Part shown: positions 5,718-11,361 of the stretch, piece after piece
Layout of the letters: the number at the start of each line of letters is the position of its first letter
Numbering within the stretch: position 1 is the first letter of the stretch
Source of the DNA: Coriobacteriaceae bacterium
Lineage (GTDB): Bacteria > Actinomycetota > Coriobacteriia > Coriobacteriales > Eggerthellaceae
NCBI GenBank assembly: GCA_015062635.1
Contig: SUUF01000005.1
Coordinates: 34,856 to 46,449 of the forward strand
Direction of reading: 5' to 3'
DNA length: 11,594 nt
Position numbers and translations under genes: made by a program
Notes under the pieces: model-generated
The model's input: the letters and a program-made list of their open reading frames with translations, nothing else
Databases searched by the model: none
What the model was told of the DNA's origin: nothing

Positions 5718-6467
5718 ATGGCCGAAGCGCTGATTCAGGCAGCATATGCGTCCATCGGGGCATCGTGGCGCGAGCGGAACATCCAGACGCGCGATTCCCT
5801 TGCGCGGGCGCTCGACGGGTATCGCGTGCGTTTCTCATACCATTCGGGTCGCATCGAGAACGCGAACATCACCTATCACGACACGCGGTCCGTATTCGAA
5901 GACGGGCGAATCGTCGGCTATACCGGTGATGTGCGTACGCTTTTCGAGATGCAGAACCTGAAGGAATGCCATGAATCGATGCTGGATGCGTTCGGTCGCC
6001 GCATGCCCATAACCGAGGAGCTCGCTTTGAGCTTTCATCGTGTGCTGACGCAAGGGACCTACGACGAGGAACGGTGGAAGGCCGGGGAGCGGCCTGGGGA
6101 ATACAAGCATGGCGACTATGTCGTGGGTATCCATGATTCCGGGTGCGCCCCAAGCCAGGTATCCGCCGAGATGAACGCACTCTTTGCGGAGCTCGAAGCG
6201 GTAACGCGCGAGAACATCCTCACCGTGGCCTCCTATTTTCATCTTGCGTTTGAGTCTATCCATCCCTTTGCGGACGGAAACGGGCGCTGCGGGCGAGCAC
6301 TCATGAACTACCTGCTCCTGTTGTACGACCATCCGCCCGTCGTCATCTACAACGAGGACAAGCTGGCCTATTTCGGCGCCATCGAGCTTTGGGAGACGGA
6401 GGGAGACCTCGAACCCATGAAGGCGTTCCTCGCGGCCGAGACCGTGAAAACCTGGAAGCGGATGTAA
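5718..6467 (+). CDS. Fic-family protein (probable AMP transferase), class II
   Basis: A 249-residue Fic-domain protein. Residues 182-193 are HPFADGNGRCGR, a complete Fic core (HxFx[D/E]GNGRxxR) with the catalytic histidine H182, so nucleotide transfer from ATP to a protein hydroxyl is expected. Residues 43-48 are SGRIEN, matching the inhibitory motif [S/T]xxxE[G/N]; its place N-terminal to the core marks a class II Fic that holds itself inactive. Family knowledge predicts that E47 pairs with the second arginine of the core, R193, and blocks productive ATP binding. The region GEYKHGDYVVG at 127-137 lies where the target-binding flap usually sits. ATG follows GGGGAG by 9 nt and the HTH gene by 6 nt, so the two are an operon. 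The target protein is unknown. No transposon or phage gene is visible nearby. Confidence 0.9.
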   Translation: MAEALIQAAYASIGASWRERNIQTRDSLARALDGYRVRFSYHSGRIENANITYHDTRSVFEDGRIVGYTGDVRTLFEMQNLKECHESMLDAFGRRMPITEELALSFHRVLTQGTYDEERWKAGERPGEYKHGDYVVGIHDSGCAPSQVSAEMNALFAELEAVTRENILTVASYFHLAFESIHPFADGNGRCGRALMNYLLLLYDHPPVVIYNEDKLAYFGAIELWETEGDLEPMKAFLAAETVKTWKRM

Positions 6468-6475
6468 GCGCTTGG

Positions 6476-6568
6476 TTAGGCTTTGGCGTCCGCCTTCGCC
6501 TGGAAACGCTGCACGTCGACGATGAAGCAGTCGTGCTCGGCGGTACCCCTGATGCCTGTTTCGATCAT
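6476..6568 (-). CDS. Small 30-codon reading frame behind the TetR gene
   Basis: A 30-residue frame starting at the ATG at 6568, with AAAGGA five bases upstream, and ending in TAA at 6476. It begins 37 nt after the TetR-type stop on the same strand. The start MIETGIRGTAEHDCF looks like the beginning of a larger protein, and the N-terminus slightly recalls FlK-type thioesterase-like proteins, from memory only. It may be a real small protein or the stump of a deleted gene; its end is convergent with the Fic gene, 8 nt away. Confidence 0.35.
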   Translation of the reverse strand: MIETGIRGTAEHDCFIVDVQRFQAKADAKA

Positions 6569-6605
6569 GTCGTCCTTTCGCGGAACCGGATAGCGAATGG
6601 CGTGA

Positions 6606-7184
6606 TTATAGGATGGCTTTCTTTAAAAAGCGAGCAAGCAGTTCATCGATGGAAGCAATGAACGCATCGCGGTCGTCATGTAAGCTCGGTGGGAGGAAGG
6701 CGGTTTGCGACATTTGGGCATATCCGAGGTTCACCGCCATGAACAGCTGGTGGCGGCGTGCTGCAGTTTGCTCGCTTCCGCTGATTGCGCGAATCGGCTC
6801 AAGCGAGAGATTTGTCAAACGAAACAGCTGGTCGCGCATATCTTCCACCACGCCGTAGCGGTGCATGAGCGTGAGGGCTTCGTAATACAGCGGGTTCGCG
6901 TGACACGCATCATACAGCGATACCGCGTATTCCCGCAGTGCCTTTGCGGGTGGAAGGCCCGAGGTTGCGGCTTCGATTTCTTCCACGAGCGCACCGAGGT
7001 TCGCCCGGAGCAGGTGGACGCGCAGCTCGCGCAGGTTCGCGACATAGCGGTACATCGACTGCGGTTTAATACCCAATTCGCGGGCGAGGCCGTTGTAGCC
7101 CACTGAATCGATGCCATCGGCACGTGCCATTTCCATGGCTTTTGCCACCACGGCTTCGGTCGATAACGGCGTTCCCTTCGGCAT
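6606..7184 (-). CDS. TetR-family transcriptional regulator
   Basis: A 192-residue regulator. The N-terminal domain has the TetR pattern: helix 1 about 8-22 (TEAVVAKAMEMARADG), then GYNGLARELGIKPQSMYRYV at 30-49 as the helix-turn-helix with the typical xxxxYxYxxN ending. The remainder is the helical ligand-binding and dimerisation part, variable in sequence. The start at 7184 is preferred because AAAGGAG lies 5 nt upstream; a longer frame reaches 7247 but would run into the first operator. It is divergent from the hydrolase gene, and two palindromes in between are the evident binding sites, so it most likely represses the hydrolase and relieves repression on binding a small molecule, perhaps a substrate or product of that enzyme (inference). 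On its own side a TACAAT (-10) lies at 7208-7213. Confidence 0.88.
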   Translation of the reverse strand: MPKGTPLSTEAVVAKAMEMARADGIDSVGYNGLARELGIKPQSMYRYVANLRELRVHLLRANLGALVEEIEAATSGLPPAKALREYAVSLYDACHANPLYYEALTLMHRYGVVEDMRDQLFRLTNLSLEPIRAISGSEQTAARRHQLFMAVNLGYAQMSQTAFLPPSLHDDRDAFIASIDELLARFLKKAIL

Positions 7185-7207
7185 GCGGTCTCCTTTCATT
7201 AGCGAAT

Positions 7208-7213
7208 ATTGTA
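7208..7213 (-). promoter_or_regulatory. Probable -10 of the TetR gene
   Basis: TACAAT on the minus strand, 23 nt upstream of the TetR ATG, is a 5-of-6 match. The -35 region is weak: TTGTCA lies 22 nt upstream, too far for a normal spacer. The first operator would sit just upstream of this promoter, compatible with partial autoregulation. Confidence 0.4.
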
Positions 7214-7234
7214 GCGCAAGCAGCAAGACATCCA

Positions 7235-7263
7235 TTGACAAACTCATGCCATGAGTTTATGGT
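7235..7263 (+). promoter_or_regulatory. Hydrolase promoter (-35 TTGACA, -10 TATGGT)
   Basis: A consensus -35 TTGACA at 7235-7240 and a -10 TATGGT (four of six) at 7258-7263 are separated by 17 bp, predicting a start near 7270. The spacer is completely filled by the first palindromic operator, so repressor binding would directly exclude RNA polymerase. Confidence 0.7.
7240..7258. promoter_or_regulatory. Operator 1: 19-bp perfect palindrome
   Basis: AAACTCATG, a central C, then CATGAGTTT. It spans from the last base of the -35 to the first base of the -10 of the hydrolase promoter. It shares the 15-bp core ACTCATGCCATGAGT with operator 2, whose centre is 34 bp away. Size and place fit a TetR-family dimer site. 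Confidence 0.8.
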
Positions 7264-7267
7264 GATG

Positions 7268-7298
7268 CTCGTAAGACTCATGCCATGAGTCTTACGAG
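7268..7298. promoter_or_regulatory. Operator 2: 31-bp perfect palindrome
   Basis: Arms of 15 bases (CTCGTAAGACTCATG and its exact complement) flank a central C. It starts at the predicted transcription start of the hydrolase gene. The core is the same as in operator 1, but the symmetry runs 8 bp further on each side, more than one repressor dimer needs; in RNA the region would also fold into a 15-bp hairpin ahead of the SD. Confidence 0.8.
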
Positions 7299-7335
7299 AA
7301 ACCGAGTTCTGCACCATCTGCGAAGGAGGCATGCC

Positions 7336-9135
7336 ATGTCCGAAATTACCAAGGAAATGATCTTCTCCCCGTCAAAGCCGTATTTCGAAAGTGCCCAGGT
7401 TTTCGGTGTGCTTAGCCCCTTCGAGCCGGGTACGCGCACGTTGGAGAAGGGCTTCAAGCTGCTACCCGATGCCATGGCCCTGGAGGAAGAACTTATCTTC
7501 GAGAAGGACGTGGCCCTGCAGCTGCGCGACGGCAAAACCCTGTACACCGACATCTTCCGTCCCGTCACGGACGAGAAGGTGCCCGCCATTATATCGTGGT
7601 CGAGCTATGGCAAGAGCAGCTTTACGAGCCCGCGCTACATGAACATCTATCGCGGTGTGGGGCTTTCGCCCGCTGCCACCTCTGGCTTGCAGAAGTGGGA
7701 AGGCCCGGATCCGGCATGGTGGTGCCCGAAGGGTTATGCCATTATTAACCCGGATGCCCGCGGCATCGCGCATTCTCCGGGAAAGACCACGATGATTGGC
7801 ACGCAGGAAGCCGAGGATGCCTACGACTTGATCGAGTGGCTGGCCGAACAGCCCTGGTGCAACGGTAAGGTCGCGCTCTCCGGATGCTCATACCTGGCCT
7901 TTTCGCAGTGGTTCATCGCGGCCGAACAGCCACCGCACCTTACCTGCATCAACCCGCACGAGGGACTCTCCGACGCCTACCGCGACTTCGCGTTCCGCGG
8001 CGGCATCGAGGATAAGGGCTTCGTCGAGGTGCTCGAGGGCGCGCACTGCGGCATCGCGGGCAATATGCGCGAGGACTGGCAGGCCGAGATGGACGCCTTC
8101 CCGCTGATCACCCATCCGGTTTGGGCCGACAAGGTGGCCCGTTGCCAGGACATCAAGGTTCCAGCCTATATTGTGGCGAGCTACTCCAACACGCTACACA
8201 CCAACGGCACCTTCCGCGCATGGCGCGAGATTGCTTCTGAAGAGAAGTGGCTGCGCATCCACAACACGCAGGAGTGGCCCGACTACTACGATGAGTGGAG
8301 CACCGAGGACCGCCGCCGGTTCTTCGATCATTACCTGCGCGGCATCGACAACGGCTGGGAGAATACCCCGCGCGTGCGTTATTCGCTGCTCGACATGGAG
8401 GACGGCGACGTCGTGAACATCCCCGACACGCAGTTCCCGCCTGCCGACGTGCGATACGTGAACCTGTACCCGAAGGCGATGGGCCGCGTGCTCATCCCCG
8501 CGAAGTCCGAGCAGGACATTCCGCTGAAGTACCTGGTGGACGGCGTATCCGACAAGATCGGCGTGGCCGAGAACATGATGGTGGGCTCCGGTCAGCTCTC
8601 CTTCACGCACACCTTCCAGCAGAAGACGGAGGTTATCGGGTATCCGAGCGTGCACCTGGAGGTGGAGGTGCAGGATGCGGACGACGCCGAGCTCTACGTG
8701 GTGATGCAGAAGCTCGACGCGCACGGCAACACCTGCGACGAGTTTTGCATCCCCAACAAGACCTGCTTCATGCGCGACTTCACCGACCACAGCGACTCCA
8801 TCGTGCGCTACAACGGGCCGTCCGGCCGCATCAAAGTGTCGATGAGCGCGCTCGACGAGGAGAAGTCGACCGAGGACATCCCGGTGCAGGCCTATGACCG
8901 GATTCAGAAGATGGAGCCCGGACAGATCGTGCCCGTCGACATCGCGCTCATGCCCACCGGCCTGGTGTTCTACCCTGGCGAGAGCCTACGCCTGCTCATC
9001 AGCCCGAAGAACATCGCCCAGAACATCTTGGGCTGGGTGCCTGCGCACAAGGACGAGAACACCGGCATGCACATCATCCACACCGGCGGTAAGTACGCTT
9101 CCTACCTGCGCATTCCGATGCGTGTCGCTGAATAG
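7336..9135 (+). CDS. CocE/NonD-family (peptidase S15-like) alpha/beta hydrolase
   Basis: A 599-residue enzyme of the family that includes cocaine esterase, Xaa-Pro dipeptidyl peptidase and related acylases. The N-terminal alpha/beta-hydrolase part includes RDGKTLYTDIFRP (64-76), PDARGIAHSPG (139-149) and the nucleophile elbow SGCSYLAFSQW with S185. The middle EWPDYYDEW and FFDHYLRGIDNGWENTPRVRYS blocks lead to a C-terminal beta-rich jelly-roll domain from about 365, as in this family. No signal peptide is visible, so it is probably cytoplasmic. The start at 7336 is 6 nt after AAGGAGG; an earlier in-frame ATG at 7285 lies inside operator 2 and lacks an SD. Where classical members have the catalytic GWxD aspartate, this one reads ASYSNTLHTNG (281-291). 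Substrate is unknown; ester or amide bonds of small molecules or peptides are possible. It is controlled by the divergent TetR protein. Confidence 0.85.
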   Translation: MSEITKEMIFSPSKPYFESAQVFGVLSPFEPGTRTLEKGFKLLPDAMALEEELIFEKDVALQLRDGKTLYTDIFRPVTDEKVPAIISWSSYGKSSFTSPRYMNIYRGVGLSPAATSGLQKWEGPDPAWWCPKGYAIINPDARGIAHSPGKTTMIGTQEAEDAYDLIEWLAEQPWCNGKVALSGCSYLAFSQWFIAAEQPPHLTCINPHEGLSDAYRDFAFRGGIEDKGFVEVLEGAHCGIAGNMREDWQAEMDAFPLITHPVWADKVARCQDIKVPAYIVASYSNTLHTNGTFRAWREIASEEKWLRIHNTQEWPDYYDEWSTEDRRRFFDHYLRGIDNGWENTPRVRYSLLDMEDGDVVNIPDTQFPPADVRYVNLYPKAMGRVLIPAKSEQDIPLKYLVDGVSDKIGVAENMMVGSGQLSFTHTFQQKTEVIGYPSVHLEVEVQDADDAELYVVMQKLDAHGNTCDEFCIPNKTCFMRDFTDHSDSIVRYNGPSGRIKVSMSALDEEKSTEDIPVQAYDRIQKMEPGQIVPVDIALMPTGLVFYPGESLRLLISPKNIAQNILGWVPAHKDENTGMHIIHTGGKYASYLRIPMRVAE

Positions 9136-9151
9136 CCGAGCCAACCTGAAG

Positions 9152-9193
9152 AACCGCCCGGGCAATCTTGCCTTGTCCGGGCGGTTGTTCTTT
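9152..9193 (+). terminator. Terminator of the hydrolase gene
   Basis: AACCGCCCGG at 9152-9161 pairs with CCGGGCGGTT at 9177-9186, a perfect 10-bp stem, with a 15-nt loop that itself contains GGCAA/TTGCC. The T-rich run GTTGTTCTTTG follows. It begins 16 nt after the hydrolase stop. Confidence 0.8.
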
Positions 9194-9257
9194 GTCATAT
9201 GCGGTTTCCGAGACACTTGATGCCGACCACCCATTGCGGGTTTCTGACACCGTTTTC

Positions 9258-9407
9258 ATGAACGAGCACGCCTCGAACACGTTTCACGTGCAATGCCGGT
9301 TGCCGGAATCCAAAGACAAGCTCCTCGCGTACATCGAGCAATTGATGGCGAGCAAGGACGAGGCGGAACTGCGTCGTTACCGCGAGATGGTGACCCACGC
9401 GTTCTAG
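9258..9407 (+). CDS. Unrecognised small protein (49 residues)
   Basis: From the ATG at 9258 the frame encodes 49 residues: a short VQCRLPESK start region, then charged helix-like sequence with LLAYIEQLMASKDEAELRRYREM. The family is not recognised. GC at third positions is high over the whole frame, which supports coding, but there is no SD before 9258. The frame is open upstream to 9168, where a start would lie in the hydrolase terminator, so that start is unlikely. The true start could be between, at the TTG at 9234, or the gene could be the tail of an older gene. It stands alone between the hydrolase terminator and the NSS transporter gene. Confidence 0.45.
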   Translation: MNEHASNTFHVQCRLPESKDKLLAYIEQLMASKDEAELRRYREMVTHAF

Positions 9408-9480
9408 GCGTAATCTCCCTTGGCGTGATTCGGGCTTGGCTGGGTCCGTATCAGTAAATGCGCATATGCCCGATTAGCGG

Positions 9481-9486
9481 TATAGT
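9481..9486 (+). promoter_or_regulatory. Probable -10 of the NSS transporter gene
   Basis: TATAGT is a 5-of-6 -10 match, predicting a start near 9493 and a leader of about 31 nt with the GGAAGG site. The -35 is unclear. A palindromic GCATATGC at 9462-9469 lies in the spacer region. Confidence 0.35.
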
Positions 9487-9523
9487 ATGCGGGTTTGCAA
9501 AGCGGCAATCGGAAGGCAGCGAA

Positions 9524-10963
9524 ATGGGCAATGGGGTAGTCGCCGAGATTCAGGAGAAGGAAGAGCGCACGCATTTCAGCTCGCGGCTGGGATTCATCCT
9601 GGTAGCGGCGGGCTGTGCCGTTGGCTTGGGAAACGTATGGCGCTTCCCGTTCATCACCGGTGAATACGGTGGCGGCGCGTTCATCCTCATCTACCTGGTG
9701 TTCCTGCTCGTCTTCGGTTTGCCGGTGATGGTGATGGAATTCTCGGTTGGCCGTGCGAGCCAGCGAAGCACGGCGCGCTCGTTCCATGTGCTGCCGTCCA
9801 AGGGGAACTTCCGCTGGTTTTCCTGGTGGGGTTATGTGGGCAGCATGCTGCTGCTGATGTTCTACACCACGGTATGCGGCTGGATGATCGCCTACATTCC
9901 GCGCATGATTAACGGGGAATTCGACGGCGCGGGCGCCGACGTGTCGGGCCAGGTGTTCAGCGCGCTCACCGGCAACCCCACCGAGCTCATCTTCTGGATG
10001 ATCGTCTCGGTTGCGGTTGGGGCCATCGCCTCGTTCGGCGGCGTGCAGAAAGGTGTGGAACGAGCGTCGAAATTCCTGATGAGCGGCCTGTTCATCATCC
10101 TCATCGCGCTGTGCATCCGTTCGGTTACCTTGCCGGGTGCCGGCGCCGGCCTGGAGTTTTACCTGATGCCCGATTTCGGCAAGCTGTTCGCGGGTGCCAC
10201 GTTCGCAGAGCAGATGGGCACCTTTGGCGACGCCGTGTACGCGGCCATGGGCCAGGCGTTCTTCAGCCTGTCGGTGGGCATGGGCGGCATGGCCATCTTC
10301 GGAAGCCGCATCGGCAAGGAGCGCAGTCTTACCGGCGAAGCGCTTTCCGCCACGGGTCTCGACACGCTCGTCGCCCTCATGGCCGGCCTCATCATCTTCC
10401 CGGCATGCTTCGCCTATGGCATTTCGCCCGACGCCGGTCCGTCGCTCGTGTTTGTCACCTTGCCGGTCGTGTTCGGCGAGATGCCGCTCGGCAGCGTATG
10501 GGGCGCCCTGTTCTTCGTGTTCATGAGTTTTGCTGCGCTTTCGACGGTCATCGCGGTGTTCGAGACGCTCGTTACCTGGACCGAAGACCGCTGGGGCTGG
10601 CAGCGCAAGCGCGCTGTCGTGTTCAATGCCGTTACGCTGGCCATATTGTCCGTGCCGTGCGCGCTCGGCTTCAACGTGTGGTCCGAGGTCGGCATCCCCG
10701 GCATCGGCGACATCCAGAGCATCGAGGACTTCATCGTATCCAACAACATCCTGCCCCTCGGTGGCTTGATATTCACGCTGTACTGCACGCGTAAGTTCGG
10801 CTGGGGCTGGGATAACTTCATCGCCGAGGCCGACTCCGGCAACGGCTTGAAGTTCCCGCAGTTCCTGCGCGGTTGGTGCACCTGGGGCATTCCCGTGCTC
10901 ATGATCATCATCTTCATCATGGGCTACGTGCCCAAGTTCGCCTTCTGGCTGGGCATGGCATAG
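9524..10963 (+). CDS. NSS (SNF) family sodium-dependent transporter
   Basis: A 479-residue member of the neurotransmitter:sodium symporter family, which in bacteria imports amino acids or related compounds with sodium. TM1 carries the signature AVGLGNVWRFPF at 32-43, whose backbone helps bind sodium and substrate in LeuT-type structures. The TM8 sequence SFAALSTVIAVFE at 335-347 provides the small/hydroxyl residues of the second sodium site. Further hydrophobic segments lie near 52-72, 104-126, 154-172, 183-201, 244-262, 277-300, 327-350, 365-383, 404-421 and 453-472, giving about 11 in total, as in bacterial members lacking TM12. The ATG at 9524 follows GGAAGG by 7 nt; the frame is open to 9458, without an SD. 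Substrate cannot be told from sequence. No accessory MetS-like subunit is evident, though a coding-like tail follows. Confidence 0.92.
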   Translation: MGNGVVAEIQEKEERTHFSSRLGFILVAAGCAVGLGNVWRFPFITGEYGGGAFILIYLVFLLVFGLPVMVMEFSVGRASQRSTARSFHVLPSKGNFRWFSWWGYVGSMLLLMFYTTVCGWMIAYIPRMINGEFDGAGADVSGQVFSALTGNPTELIFWMIVSVAVGAIASFGGVQKGVERASKFLMSGLFIILIALCIRSVTLPGAGAGLEFYLMPDFGKLFAGATFAEQMGTFGDAVYAAMGQAFFSLSVGMGGMAIFGSRIGKERSLTGEALSATGLDTLVALMAGLIIFPACFAYGISPDAGPSLVFVTLPVVFGEMPLGSVWGALFFVFMSFAALSTVIAVFETLVTWTEDRWGWQRKRAVVFNAVTLAILSVPCALGFNVWSEVGIPGIGDIQSIEDFIVSNNILPLGGLIFTLYCTRKFGWGWDNFIAEADSGNGLKFPQFLRGWCTWGIPVLMIIIFIMGYVPKFAFWLGMA

Positions 10964-11033
10964 CGAGTTCGAAGCCGAGGAGAACGCGCCATACCTGCTG
11001 CGCGCCCGCTTCGACGGGAAACTGTTCGTGTAG
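10962..11033 (+). pseudogene. Coding-like tail directly after the NSS stop, in the +1 frame
   Basis: From 10962 in the frame one base on, 23 codons (SEFEAEENAPYLL...) run to a TAG at 11031-11033. Nineteen of the last 22 sense codons end in G or C, a clear coding signature, yet there is no start codon. It joins the NSS frame if one T is skipped at the NSS stop. It is either the original C-terminus cut off by a one-base insertion or the end of an eroded gene. Confidence 0.4.
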
Positions 11034-11051
11034 AGAGTAAGTCCGAGGTGG

Positions 11052-11081
11052 GGGCGATGCGCATTCGCATCGCCCTCTTTT
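11052..11081 (+). terminator. Strong terminator after the NSS transporter
   Basis: GGGCGATGCG at 11052-11061 pairs with CGCATCGCCC at 11066-11075 around the 4-nt loop CATT, followed by TCTTTTC and more T-rich sequence. This is the most typical intrinsic terminator in the window. Confidence 0.88.
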
Positions 11082-11083
11082 CA

Positions 11084-11247
11084 TTATTTCAGCAGGTCAA
11101 ACACTATTTGTTTCAGATAAGGGGTACTTCGGGTCCGTCAACCCGTCGCAAGCCGATGGCAACCGCCCAATACCGGCGACGATCGGCCTCGCTTGCCACC
11201 CGGGTATCGAGGCAGTAGGGGAATCGGTCAAGGCTATCTGCGGACAT
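11084..11247 (-). pseudogene. Frameshifted remnant resembling the N-terminal region of a Fic-type protein or its antitoxin
   Basis: An ATG at 11247 with GAGGAG 4 nt upstream opens a frame of 44 codons with the block RRRYWAVAIGLRRVDGPEV and stops at TGA (11113-11115). In the next frame the sequence continues without delay as PYLKQIVFDLLK to a TAA at 11084-11086. Adding a single base near 11120 would join both. From memory, many bacterial Fic proteins and Fic-linked small antitoxins have YWxxAIGLQxVDGLxPSxYL near the N-terminus, which this joined sequence resembles closely. No Fic core follows, so the gene is both frameshifted and truncated. Its promoter and SD look intact. The homology call is from memory and moderate; the frame break is visible. 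Confidence 0.5.
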
Positions 11248-11301
11248 AGTGCTCCTCGCTATTCCACTGCTTTGCCTATATGCGCAGGTAGGTGCAAACG
11301 A

Positions 11302-11330
11302 TTGGAAGATACGAACATATGTATTATACT
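11302..11330 (+). promoter_or_regulatory. Promoter of the GyrI-like gene
   Basis: TTGGAA at 11302-11307 and TATACT at 11325-11330 are separated by 17 bp, predicting a start near 11337 and a leader of about 25 nt. The -10 lies inside the inverted repeat described separately. Confidence 0.65.
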
Positions 11331-11337
11331 ATGTTCG
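11312..11337. promoter_or_regulatory. Inverted repeat over the overlapping promoters
   Basis: CGAACATA at 11312-11319 and TATGTTCG at 11330-11337 are perfect complements around a 10-bp AT-rich spacer that holds both -10 elements. Position is that of an operator. The binding protein is unknown. Confidence 0.55.
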
Positions 11338-11351
11338 AATGAGAGTGACGA
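11323..11351 (-). promoter_or_regulatory. Promoter of the divergent remnant gene
   Basis: On the minus strand a perfect TATAAT (11328-11323) has TCGTCA (11351-11346, four of six) 17 bp upstream. It overlaps the -10 of the plus-strand promoter, so the two cannot be open at the same time. The leader to 11247 would be about 69 nt. Confidence 0.5.
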
Positions 11352-11361
11352 GGAGGCCGCC

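Noticed and set aside
7185..7247. Upstream start of the TetR-type protein at 7247
   Set aside because: It would start in operator 1 and upstream of the best -10; the ATG at 7184 has AAAGGAG at the right distance and gives the normal TetR N-terminus.
7285..7335. Upstream ATG as the hydrolase start
   Set aside because: It lies inside operator 2, only about 15 nt after the predicted transcription start and without an SD; the extra 17 residues are not family-like, while ATG 7336 has AAGGAGG at 6 nt.
11312..11337. LexA/DinR-type SOS box
   Set aside because: The left arm begins like CGAAC-N4-G but the matching GTTC lies 14 bp too far away; the Gram-positive box needs GAAC-N4-GTTC.
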